Assembly (NCBI RefSeq): GCF_003609635.1
Contig: NZ_MCIA01000003.1
Location: forward strand, 1 to 64,000
Length of the DNA: 64,000 nucleotides
Direction of reading: 5' to 3'
Source of the DNA: Lacrimispora algidixylanolytica
GTDB lineage: Bacteria; Bacillota; Clostridia; Lachnospirales; Lachnospiraceae
Made by a program: the position numbers and the translations under genes. This document shows, one piece after another, positions 7,235 through 14,837 of the stretch. How positions within the stretch are numbered: position 1 is the stretch's first letter; the number at the start of each line of letters is the position of its first letter. A model generated the notes under the pieces. The model had not been told where the DNA came from. It was given only the letters and a program-made list of their open reading frames with translations, and searched no databases.

Positions 7235-10200
7235 AGAAATAGAGATAGAAGCTTTTCGTGCTTATAAAGAGAAACAGATATTTTCTTTAATCAATGAAGT
7301 TAGTGGAGATATTGCAAACTTTGCGGTTATTTATGCACCTAATGGATATGGAAAAACATCATTCTTTGATGCTATTGAATGGCTTATTACTAGTGAAATC
7401 GGTAGATTAAATACTTCAGGTGCAATGAAAGAGGAGGTAAGTCAAGAAGAGGGATATATTCTTAAAAATAGAGAATCTAAAAAGGATCATGGAACAGTTG
7501 GGATTCTAACAGAAGATGATGCTAAACTAATCCGACAGACCCATAAAGGAAGATATAAAAACGATTATAATAAACAAAGTATAACAAAAGAAATGACTCC
7601 AAATCTAAGCGGATTAGAGCTAGAAAAACAAAATTTTTGTACAACAAATTTGCTGGCTCATGATAAAATTACTAATTTTTTACAAAGTTACACAGCAGGT
7701 GATAAAACAAAAATGCTACAAATTTTCTGGGATACGAAAGGGTATTCTAAGATACTCGAGCAGGTTGATGCCATGTATATTGAGATTGATAATCGTAAAA
7801 AGACAATAGAAAAAGATATTGCAATAACAGAAAAGCAATTAGGAAAATTGCAATACGAGAAAGATTTAGAAAAAGCAGTTGAAGAAGCAATTTATAATTA
7901 TAATGAGACTAAAAATAGTTTCATTCAATTTGAGAATTTATTAAAAAACTTATCTGATTTGATAAAACATGTACAATATTTAATAGACGAAAATCAGTTT
8001 CAGCAAAATAATAAAAAAAATAAAATTACCGATATAGAACTATTATTAGAAGAATACAATGTATATGAATTAAATTTTAATGAATATATAAAATCCAATA
8101 AAAATATAGAAATAATGCAAAAAAAGCTAAATGATTTGCTAGAACTAAAAAAATGGAATGAAAAGTTATCAAGTGCTTTAGAGGAAAAGCAAATTTATAT
8201 AGAAATTCTTGACAATTGGGATGATTATATTGCAAAAAGTGAATTGATTTCGAAAACTGAAGAAGAAAAGAAGTTGATAGAAACACAAAGACCTGAGTTG
8301 CAAAAATTTATAATAGCTGATAAGAATGCTTTGCTACATGTATATAAAGAAATTAAGGAGTTATCAGAAAAACAAATAGCTTTAGAAAAAGAAAGAAATC
8401 AATTAGAAACTGATGCAATAAAGTATTTTGAAAATCTCGATTTCATGAAGCATAAGGTTTATCTAATAGATAAATCAAAAGCGGTTATTTCTTGTGGTAA
8501 TAAAAAAAGTAAAGATGCTACCATGAAAATTCATTTATTAAAAAATTCAAAAGATATAAAAGAGATTAAAAACTTATTATCTAATGATGATTTGGAAATA
8601 CTACGTAAAATAGATAATGTAGAAAATGAAAAACAAAAATTGGAGACAATAATTGAGCAACTAAATAATGCATATCAATCGAAGGTTGAGTTATTTGACA
8701 AGATAAAGCAAATAAACGTGTTAGGTAAAGCATTAATCGAAGAAAAGCAATTAACAGCGTGTCCAGTATGTCATAAACAGTATGAATCATTTGAAAAGTT
8801 ACTATCTCAAACGTCTTCATTAGTTCAAAACAATCATGAAGTAAAGGAACTGACGGAGAAGATCTTGAAGAATAAGAATCATCATGAAGAAATAAAAAGC
8901 GTTTTAGTCCAGCTAAAAAATGTTCGTGATATTAGATTTAATGAAATTATACATACATTAGAAAAGGATGTTGAAAAAAATGATCAGCGTGTTCGAAGAA
9001 TAAATAGGAAGCTTGAAGATTGGAATGATTCTTATGAGAAAAAGCAAAGTGCTAATCAGATAATTGATACTAAATATAAAGAATTTCATTTTGATCAAAT
9101 AGGAAAAGAAGAAATCCAGATACAAAAATCAAAAATCAGTTTCTTGATTGAAAAAATAATAGGAGAGTTAATAAATAAAAATAAAGATAAAGATCGTCTA
9201 TTAGAGCAAATACAGCAATATGAAGATATATCTGCTAAAATGAGTGTAAGGCTAATAGATCTTAATACACAACAAAGCATTAATAAAAAAGAAAAAGTAT
9301 ACATAAAACTAAGTACATATTTAGAGAATAAGAAGTATACATTAGTAGTTCCACAGAGTAATCAGCTAAAACAAGTGCTAATAGGGAAACAAAAAGAGGT
9401 TATGAATTCAATCTCAGATTATCAAAAGCAGATTGCTACCTATGATGCCTTATCAGTTGAAAACATGGAAGATTTAAACGTTCAAAACCACAATCTACTT
9501 CTTCATTTACAAGAACAAAAAGTTTTAGTTGATAGTTATACATTTAGATGTCAAAAAATGATAGGATATAATAACAATGAGAACATTCAAGAAGAATTAT
9601 TATGTTTAAAATTAAAAGAAGAAAAAGAACAAGCGGATTTGAAAGTTCAAAATGAAAAATTAACTGCTATAAATGAAAATAGCAAGCGTTTAAGTGAGCA
9701 AAAAATATGGCTAGAAAAGAAAATAGAAATTGATGAAAAAAAGCAGGAAGTAGAAAAGGTAAGTGAAAAACTTGAAAAGCTTATAGAAAGTAAAAATGAC
9801 ATACAAATGTATATTGTGGAGCAAACCAATGCTTATTTTAAGTCTAATCTTATTAATGAAATATATCAAAAGATAGATCCACATCCATCTATGAATTATA
9901 TTGATTTTGAAACAAAAATAGGGAAGAGGGGTTTACAGACATTCATCAATAGCTGTGATAAAAATAAGAAGAATAAGATATCTCCGATGTTATATCTGAG
10001 CTCAGCGCAGGTAAATATACTGTCACTATGTATTTTTCTAGCCAAAGTTTTAAGTGAAAATAATACTACTCTTAATACAATTTTTATTGATGACCCAATT
10101 CAACATCTTGATGGTATTAATTTATTGGCTTTTATTGATTTGCTTCGTACAATTACATCAGAATTAAATAGACAGATTATCATATCGACACATAATGAAC

Positions 10201-10301
10201 AATTTTATAAGTTGCTTAAGATAAAAATGGATGACAGATACTATCAGTCAAAGTTTATAGAGTTAAATTCTGTTGGAGAGGTAAAAAAAATTAAAAATTA
10301 A
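7218..10301 (+). CDS. SMC-like ABC ATPase of Lamassu-type system (LmuB-like)
   Basis: A 1027-aa SMC/Rad50-like ATPase. Walker A APNGYGKT is at 40-47, followed by long heptad-rich coiled coils. A zinc-hook-like CPVC (C515, C518) lies mid-protein, as in Rad50. A second coiled coil leads to a signature-like LYLSSAQVN, Walker B FIDDPIQHLDG (D958, D959) and a switch histidine in IISTHNE. In Lamassu, LmuB senses foreign DNA ends or structures and releases the effector. I chose ATG 7218 because GGAGGA is 7 bases upstream; an ATG at 7212 would leave no spacing. It is the last gene of the operon, followed by a terminator at 10424. Confidence 0.88.
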   Translation: MGKKIKEIEIEAFRAYKEKQIFSLINEVSGDIANFAVIYAPNGYGKTSFFDAIEWLITSEIGRLNTSGAMKEEVSQEEGYILKNRESKKDHGTVGILTEDDAKLIRQTHKGRYKNDYNKQSITKEMTPNLSGLELEKQNFCTTNLLAHDKITNFLQSYTAGDKTKMLQIFWDTKGYSKILEQVDAMYIEIDNRKKTIEKDIAITEKQLGKLQYEKDLEKAVEEAIYNYNETKNSFIQFENLLKNLSDLIKHVQYLIDENQFQQNNKKNKITDIELLLEEYNVYELNFNEYIKSNKNIEIMQKKLNDLLELKKWNEKLSSALEEKQIYIEILDNWDDYIAKSELISKTEEEKKLIETQRPELQKFIIADKNALLHVYKEIKELSEKQIALEKERNQLETDAIKYFENLDFMKHKVYLIDKSKAVISCGNKKSKDATMKIHLLKNSKDIKEIKNLLSNDDLEILRKIDNVENEKQKLETIIEQLNNAYQSKVELFDKIKQINVLGKALIEEKQLTACPVCHKQYESFEKLLSQTSSLVQNNHEVKELTEKILKNKNHHEEIKSVLVQLKNVRDIRFNEIIHTLEKDVEKNDQRVRRINRKLEDWNDSYEKKQSANQIIDTKYKEFHFDQIGKEEIQIQKSKISFLIEKIIGELINKNKDKDRLLEQIQQYEDISAKMSVRLIDLNTQQSINKKEKVYIKLSTYLENKKYTLVVPQSNQLKQVLIGKQKEVMNSISDYQKQIATYDALSVENMEDLNVQNHNLLLHLQEQKVLVDSYTFRCQKMIGYNNNENIQEELLCLKLKEEKEQADLKVQNEKLTAINENSKRLSEQKIWLEKKIEIDEKKQEVEKVSEKLEKLIESKNDIQMYIVEQTNAYFKSNLINEIYQKIDPHPSMNYIDFETKIGKRGLQTFINSCDKNKKNKISPMLYLSSAQVNILSLCIFLAKVLSENNTTLNTIFIDDPIQHLDGINLLAFIDLLRTITSELNRQIIISTHNEQFYKLLKIKMDDRYYQSKFIELNSVGEVKKIKN

Positions 10302-10423
10302 ATACTTAATGAGCTATATTTTATTCTAGAAAAGTGATGGATTTCTGGGATTTATTAAGATTATTACATTTAAAATTAATATTATATTTTCATATTAGTC
10401 GAATCTAATAAATGGTTTAAACA

Positions 10424-10460
10424 ACAAGGGCAAGAGAAAGACCATTGCCCATGTATTTTT
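10424..10460 (+). terminator. Terminator of the defence operon
   Basis: GGGCAA (10428-10433) pairs with TTGCCC (10445-10450), extended by ACA/TGT, and is followed by a T-rich tail. It lies 120 bp after the ATPase stop codon. Confidence 0.7.
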
Positions 10461-10491
10461 ATTTTTCAAATAAAGTTAAGCAGGTCAAGCC

Positions 10492-10518
10492 AATGGCAAG
10501 TATCGCTCCGGTGGAACC
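10492..10518 (+). repeat. Right copy of 27-bp imperfect direct repeat
   Basis: Matches 4098-4124 at 21 of 27 positions, with identical first 8 and last 7 bases. It lies just after the operon terminator and is followed by a run of T. Confidence 0.5.
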
Positions 10519-10720
10519 TTTTTTTAGTGACTAAATTATAGGGTGGAGTATGGGATAGAATGAAGAAGAGCCACACTCAAACCTCTTGTATTTCTGGTAA
10601 TTTTTGAGTAAAGGTGGGGTTGAGTCCTGTTATGAAAAAAATCGAGTTATACGTAATTGGTGTAAAATAGGTGCGAAATCGTCAGAGATTCCAGAATCTG
10701 CTTTCTATGCGGAATTTTTA
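10519..10720. other. Gene-free stretch near the right end of the element
   Basis: No frame with a start and ribosome binding site was found. The only feature is a small perfect inverted repeat, AGATTC/GAATCT, at 10687-10700. Confidence 0.5.
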
Positions 10721-10737
10721 GTTCAAATCTGGTTGTC
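10721..10737 (+). repeat. Partial att-like site, probable relic of tandem integration
   Basis: Seventeen bases match the start of the 25-bp att repeat (GTTCAAATCTGGTTGTC) and then diverge. It lies 136 bp before attR. Like attL, it is followed by TTTTAGG and then by TATGCA repeats, which suggests the left end of a lost second element. Confidence 0.55.
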
Positions 10738-10781
10738 ACATTATTTTAGGGTGTTCTTTAAGTGGTGATAATTTTCAAATG

Positions 10782-10799
10782 TATGCAAAATGTATGCAA
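10782..10799. repeat. Putative right integrase arm-binding repeats (TATGCA pair)
   Basis: Two TATGCA units spaced 11 bp apart, like the pair at 271-287, lie about 57 bp before attR. Confidence 0.45.
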
Positions 10800-10856
10800 A
10801 TAAAGAGAGGGATTGCAGAAAGCTCCTTTCTACAAGCGTTTTTAACGGCGAAATCC

Positions 10857-10881
10857 GTTCAAATCTGGTTGTCGCCTCTTT
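10857..10881 (+). repeat. attR: 25-bp direct repeat of the tRNA-Cys 3' end
   Basis: Identical to 183-207. The bases beyond it run straight into a terminator hairpin, as expected for the original flank of tRNA-Cys before integration. Confidence 0.88.
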
Positions 10882-10907
10882 AAAACCTCAGTGTTTACTG
10901 GGGTTTT
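10882..10907 (+). terminator. Original tRNA-Cys terminator, displaced by the element
   Basis: AAAACCTCAG (10882-10891) pairs with CTGGGGTTTT (10898-10907) around a 6-base loop. It directly follows attR. Confidence 0.72.
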
Positions 10908-10999
10908 ATTTTATTATGGGTCGTGACCCTGTTGGGCTCACGAAGCGTGCGAAATATCAACCACCCGCTATGCGGGTGCGCGGTGTTTGTTATACAAAA

Positions 11000-11062
11000 A
11001 AATCACCTTTCCGTTATAATAAGGTTGTTCAAGCCAATTTATAACGAAAGGAAAGGTGATTT
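11000..11062 (+). promoter_or_regulatory. Long hairpin masking the tnpA ribosome binding site
   Basis: AATCACCTTTCCGTTATA (11001-11018) is complementary, with one 3-base bulge, to TATAACG...GGAAAGGTGATT (11040-11062). The 3' arm contains the SD AAAGGTGA in front of ATG 11065. In IS200 a similar hairpin represses transposase translation, so the same control is likely here. Confidence 0.65.
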
Positions 11063-11064
11063 TA

Positions 11065-11526
11065 ATGGCCAATAAGGCAAACAGTTTAGCACACACCAAA
11101 TGGATGTGTAAGTATCACATAGTGTTCACACCAAAGTACAAGAGAAAAATAATTTATAACCAGTACAAGGAGAGTATCAGAGATATTTTGAAACAGCTAT
11201 GTGGATACAAAGGCGTAGAGATATTGGAAGGGCATGTAATGCCCGACCATGTTCATATGCTAGTAAGCATTCCGCCTAAACTGAGTGTATCACAATTTAT
11301 GGGATACCTCAAAGGAAAAAGTGCGCTTATGATTTTCGATCATCACGCAAACTTAAAGTATAAGTTTGGAAATCGACATTTTTGGGCAGAGGGATATTAT
11401 GTGAGCACAGTCGGACTTAACGAGGCAACTATAAAGAAGTATATCCAAGAACAAGAAAGTCACGATGTTGCAATGGATAAATTAAGCGTCAAAGAGTATG
11501 AGGACCCTTTTAAGGGTAGCCGGTAG
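11065..11526 (+). CDS. tnpA: IS200-family Y1 transposase TnpA
   Basis: A 153-aa HUH transposase with the metal-binding pair in PDHVHML and the nucleophilic tyrosine in the YYVSTVG region. The start MANKANSLAHTKW and the core CKYHIVFTPKYKRK are typical of the family. Full length and without internal stops, so probably active. It transposes as single-stranded DNA. About 115 bases of structured 3' sequence separate its stop from the right-end hairpin. Confidence 0.93.
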   Translation: MANKANSLAHTKWMCKYHIVFTPKYKRKIIYNQYKESIRDILKQLCGYKGVEILEGHVMPDHVHMLVSIPPKLSVSQFMGYLKGKSALMIFDHHANLKYKFGNRHFWAEGYYVSTVGLNEATIKKYIQEQESHDVAMDKLSVKEYEDPFKGSR

Positions 11527-11684
11527 TACAAATGCCCTTTCAAGGGCTGCGACGAGTCAAGGGCGTTAAGGCTTGAACAAAGTGAAAGCCAGCGTCTTTA
11601 GGCACTGGCCGGTAACAGAGGCTTATAGCCTCAGAGCAAACCACCCGTTTTACGGGTGGTCATGATTGTATGGCAGTCTTTTAA

Positions 11685-11915
11685 TAAACCATCTGCTTGC
11701 GGGTGCGTCCACAGTTGCTTTAGCTTATACAGAAAAAAAACTCCAATGATAAAATAGGTGTAGGTTCGACAACCACACTAAATCAAAGGAGGTATCCTAA
11801 ATGGACATTAACAGCTTATCACATACAAATGGAATTGTAAGTATCACATTGTTTTTACAACAAAATATTGAAGAAAGATAGCATATGGACAGTTAAAACA
11901 AGATATAGCCAATAT
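11685..11915 (+). pseudogene. Decayed IS200 copy (tnpA remnant)
   Basis: From ATG 11801 the sequence reads MDINSLSHT, then after a frameshift WNCKYHIVFTTKY, stop, RKIAYGQLKQDIANIL. These align piecewise with TnpA of the intact copy (NSLAHTKWMCKYHIVFTPKYKRKIIYNQYK). A degenerate left-end hairpin lies near 11688-11705 and an SD GGAGG precedes the ATG. At least one frameshift and one stop make it non-functional. It runs into the gene fragment that follows. Confidence 0.65.
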
Positions 11916-12161
11916 ACTGAGTATGCTAGGGGGTGCGGACAAATACTTGGAATGTATGAAGACTCCGTTCCTCCATTCCTTGGTTTCAATGGGCATATTG
12001 CCATGCTTACACCTGATTTAACTGCTGCTGTTGAGGAATTGAAAGAGAAGGGTTTTTCTTTTAAGATGGAAACAGCTGCTTATACAGAGCAAGGAGAATT
12101 AAAAAATATTTATTTAGATGGAGAATATGGTGGTTTTGCTATTCATATTATGCAAAAATAA
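11868..12161 (+). pseudogene. 3' remnant of a VOC-domain protein, probably the tail of a KDPG aldolase
   Basis: The frame ends with about 60 residues (from FNGHIAMLTPDL to GGFAIHIMQK) that resemble the VOC-like C-terminal extension found on KDPG/KHG aldolases of Lachnospiraceae. The residues before it come from out-of-frame IS200 sequence, so the 5' aldolase part is missing. It is likely a gene cut by IS insertion and deletion. KDPG aldolase belongs to uronate catabolism, which fits the polysaccharide locus downstream. The family call is moderate. Confidence 0.5.
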
Positions 12162-12174
12162 TTAATTTGTTTTT

Positions 12175-12228
12175 AGGGGCTGTTGCAAAATGACTGAGTA
12201 ATCAGTTGTGGTGCAGTAGCCCCTTTTG
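12175..12228 (+). terminator. Long terminator hairpin after the aldolase remnant
   Basis: AGGGGCTGTTGCA (12175-12187) pairs over 13 positions with TGCAGTAGCCCCT (12212-12224) and has an inner ACTGA/TCAGT stem. A T-run follows. Confidence 0.75.
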
Positions 12229-12366
12229 CTGTGTAAAATTGGGGCAAATGATTTTCTATTGTCCGGATATCATCCTATTTTGAACATTCCACCATCAGAT
12301 ATTGCATTTACAAAGGTACTGCTTTTCTATAAAATGTGTTTATGAAGCGAATTGGGAGGTAGAGCA

Positions 12367-13812
12367 ATGAGATTAAAGAAAATTATGGGTATCACTCTGG
12401 CATTATTGATGATGACAGGATCTTTGGCAGGCTGCTCCGGTGGGGGAGAAACAAACGCAACTGCGGCATCTCAAGGGGGAGAGACGACGGCACAGGTAGA
12501 AACAAAACAGACCGAGACGACTTCGGGGGAGAAAACTGTTATAAACGTCTGGTCCAAGGACCGCCATGATGCCACTTATGCACAGGCTAAGGTGGACGAA
12601 TACAATGCAAATAACGCTGATAACATTCAGATCAATTACCAGCTTTATACAGACAACTATGTGCAGGCCATAGACATGGCGGTGCAGAGCGGGGAGCTTC
12701 CGGATATTCTGGTGCAGCAGGACCAGATGTTTGACAAATATGTCAACCAAGGACAATGGGCAAACCTTTACGATTACATGGATGAGGATATGAAGTCGTA
12801 TTTTAAGTCCGTCATCTTTCCGGGATATAATGAGTTAGACGGAAAGCTGTATTTCATTCCAACTACCGGGTCCACATGTCGTCTCTTCTATAATAAGGAG
12901 ATATTTCAGCGGGTAGGAATTGCGGAGCCGCCGAAGATATTAGAAGAGGTAGTGGAAGATGCAAGGCTTATTAATTCTGAATTATCCAAAGAAGGTATCT
13001 ATGGGTTTGCAGAAAATATGAAGAGCGCAAGCTCCGGGCTACAGCGATCCATGTGCATTGGACTGGAACGGGAGACCGGCTTGGTGCGGGGCTATGATTT
13101 TGTAAAAGGAGAATATGATTTTACCCAGTGGGCCGATACATTAAAGCTGTGGAAAGAACTGCTGTCCGATGAATGTGCATTCCCAGGCTGTGAATCTCTG
13201 GATATTGATCCCTTAAGAACCCAGTTTGCAGCTGGAAAAATCGGTATGTACATGTCCTACAGCCATGCGGAGCCCGGAGTATATAAAAACCAGTTCCCCA
13301 TGGACTCTTCCAAATGGGATTGTGTCCCCATCCCCACTGTTGGCGGAAAGGTTGCAGGAAAACAGTATTTTACGGGTACCGGAAGCTATGTTATCAATGC
13401 CAAGAGCCCCAATGCGGAAAAGGCATTTAAGGTATATAAGGATGTTTTTGCAAATGAAGACTATTTGAAAGGCTACTACGAAGGGGGATTTGGTGTGAGC
13501 ATCCTTCAGAGTGTTATTGATAAGGCAAAACCTGGGGAAGATTTTCAGAAAAAAGAGTGGCTTCTGATCAGTGATTTGGATACACTTCTTCCAAAGCCGC
13601 CCCACAGCGCTTTTGCATCGGGCATGGTGGTGGAAGGGGAAGATATGTATAAAACCTGTGAGTCCATTTATTATGGGGATGCGGATATTGAATCCACATT
13701 AAAGGATCTAACGGAGCGTTATAATAAGGCATATAAAGAAGCAATTAAAAATGGAACCGGACATGAGATCAGGATTGAAAATTATGATCCCATGAATCCC
13801 ACTTTGAAATAA
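12367..13812 (+). CDS. Sugar ABC transporter substrate-binding lipoprotein
   Basis: A 481-aa family 1 extracellular solute-binding protein. A lipoprotein signal (MRLKKIMGITLALLMMTGSLAGC) ends in the lipobox LAGC, so it is anchored outside the membrane by the lipidated Cys. A Thr/Glu-rich linker follows, then the binding fold (VINVWSKDRHD...). I chose ATG 12367 because GGGAGG lies 6 bases upstream; a TTG 15 bases earlier falls in front of that SD. It captures an oligosaccharide or sugar derivative for the two permeases downstream. No ATPase gene is nearby, so it probably uses a shared MsmK-type ATPase. A hairpin between it and the permease likely lets it be made in excess. Confidence 0.9.
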   Translation: MRLKKIMGITLALLMMTGSLAGCSGGGETNATAASQGGETTAQVETKQTETTSGEKTVINVWSKDRHDATYAQAKVDEYNANNADNIQINYQLYTDNYVQAIDMAVQSGELPDILVQQDQMFDKYVNQGQWANLYDYMDEDMKSYFKSVIFPGYNELDGKLYFIPTTGSTCRLFYNKEIFQRVGIAEPPKILEEVVEDARLINSELSKEGIYGFAENMKSASSGLQRSMCIGLERETGLVRGYDFVKGEYDFTQWADTLKLWKELLSDECAFPGCESLDIDPLRTQFAAGKIGMYMSYSHAEPGVYKNQFPMDSSKWDCVPIPTVGGKVAGKQYFTGTGSYVINAKSPNAEKAFKVYKDVFANEDYLKGYYEGGFGVSILQSVIDKAKPGEDFQKKEWLLISDLDTLLPKPPHSAFASGMVVEGEDMYKTCESIYYGDADIESTLKDLTERYNKAYKEAIKNGTGHEIRIENYDPMNPTLK

Positions 13813-13832
13813 TGGCTTAGGCAACATCTTAA

Positions 13833-13866
13833 AGAGGGGACAGCTTTGGAGGTCCTCTCTTTCTTT
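13833..13866 (+). terminator. Attenuator-like hairpin between binding protein and permease genes
   Basis: AGAGGGGAC (13833-13841) pairs fully with GTCCTCTCT (13852-13860, one G-U), followed by TTCTTT. In binding-protein operons such partial terminators or mRNA stabilisers give more binding protein than permease. Confidence 0.65.
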
Positions 13867-13886
13867 GAAAAGAAAGGAGTACGCAG

Positions 13887-14825
13887 ATGAAAGATCAGAA
13901 AAACAAAAGTATTCTGCAAAGAAAAAGGGCTGTGAAACGGAATCTGCAGGCATATACATTCATGCTGCCTAACCTGATCTTATTTACGGTTTGTTCCTTA
14001 TATCCGGTAGTATGGACCTTAAAATATGTGTTTTATCAGTACGGCGGATATGGAACAGGGGTGCCCCGTTTTGTGGGACTTGATAATCTGGCAAGGGTGT
14101 TTAGGGATAAGGTTTACTGGGAAAGCGTGATGCACACGTTTACATACGGCTTCGGAAAGGTGCTTATTATAATTCCACTGGCATTTTTTCTGGCTTTTCT
14201 CTTAAACGGGCAGATACGCGGCAACGGGGTGGCACAAAGCATTGTATTTTTACCTACAATCATGAGTTCGGCAGTTATGGGTCTTGTCTTTTATCTCTTA
14301 TTCAATGCCTATAATGGAGAAGTCAACAAATATTTGATGGAAGCCGGGATTGTAACCCGACCGATCAACTGGCTTGGAAAGGATCAGGCCATGAAGACCC
14401 TGATCCTCACCGCAGTCTGGGGAGGCGTGGGAAATTATATGGTATATTTTATCGCTGGGATCCAGCAGGTTTCGGAGGACGCCATTGAAAGTGCAAGGAT
14501 AGACGGAGCCGGGCGGCTGCAGACCATCTGGTACATTATCATTCCCATGCTGGGGCCGATCTTAAAAATCATTCTCATGCTGGCAATTACCTCGGCTTTT
14601 CACGACATCACCAATGTTATGGTCTTAACGGAAGGCGGTCCCAACAATTCAACCATGGTTATGTCTCTTTATGGTTACCGCTATTTCTTTCCCATATCAG
14701 CTGCAGAGGCGACGGTACCCCAATATGGATACGGTGCCGCAGTCAGCGTGATTTCGGCTGTTATTGCAGGTGCAGTAACCCTGGGTTATTTAAAAATATC
14801 AAAGAAGATGGACAGTATTTATTAA
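13887..14825 (+). CDS. Sugar ABC transporter permease (MalF/UgpA type)
   Basis: A 312-aa inner-membrane permease of the carbohydrate uptake type 1 family with about six hydrophobic segments; the first begins near residue 25 (FMLPNLILFTVCSLYP). The EAA loop contacting the ATPase is visible as DAIESARIDGAGRLQTIWYIIIPML. Start ATG 13887 follows AAAGGAG. It forms a heterodimer with the next gene product and imports the ligand of the upstream lipoprotein. Confidence 0.92.
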   Translation: MKDQKNKSILQRKRAVKRNLQAYTFMLPNLILFTVCSLYPVVWTLKYVFYQYGGYGTGVPRFVGLDNLARVFRDKVYWESVMHTFTYGFGKVLIIIPLAFFLAFLLNGQIRGNGVAQSIVFLPTIMSSAVMGLVFYLLFNAYNGEVNKYLMEAGIVTRPINWLGKDQAMKTLILTAVWGGVGNYMVYFIAGIQQVSEDAIESARIDGAGRLQTIWYIIIPMLGPILKIILMLAITSAFHDITNVMVLTEGGPNNSTMVMSLYGYRYFFPISAAEATVPQYGYGAAVSVISAVIAGAVTLGYLKISKKMDSIY

Positions 14826-14837
14826 GGAGGCAGCAGC

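Larger units (their letters stand above)
183..10881. mobile_element. tRNA-Cys-integrated element with CRESS-type replication module and Lamassu-type defence cargo
   Basis: The element is bounded by a perfect 25-bp direct repeat of the tRNA-Cys 3' end. Its tyrosine integrase lies at the left end and reads toward the attachment site. It contains a split HUH/SF3 Rep, an origin-like stem-loop, a truncated FtsK-like gene and a four-gene defence operon. It is visibly more AT-rich than the carbohydrate genes to its right. It resembles integrative plasmids of Firmicutes that carry CRESS-like Reps (the pCRESS groups of Kazlauskas and co-workers); that assignment comes from motifs, not from a search. 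A second partial att-like site at 10721 means the true right end could be there, with a relic between 10721 and 10881. Confidence 0.85.
10945..11670 (+). mobile_element. IS200-type insertion sequence (tnpA only)
   Basis: A single Y1 transposase gene is flanked by the subterminal hairpins typical of the IS200/IS605 family: ACCCGCTATGCGGGT near 10963-10977 on the left and ACCACCCGTTTTACGGGTGGT at 11641-11661 on the right. There is no tnpB. Exact ends cannot be fixed without related copies; the limits given are approximate. Confidence 0.8.

Noticed and set aside
10790-11044. 84-codon frame crossing attR
   Set aside because: It runs through the arm repeats, attR, a terminator and the IS left end, so it cannot be a real gene.
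12175-12195. GGGGCTGTTGCAAAATG as the terminal repeat of an IS1182-like element
   Set aside because: The matching bases nearby form a local terminator hairpin and no transposase or second end is present.
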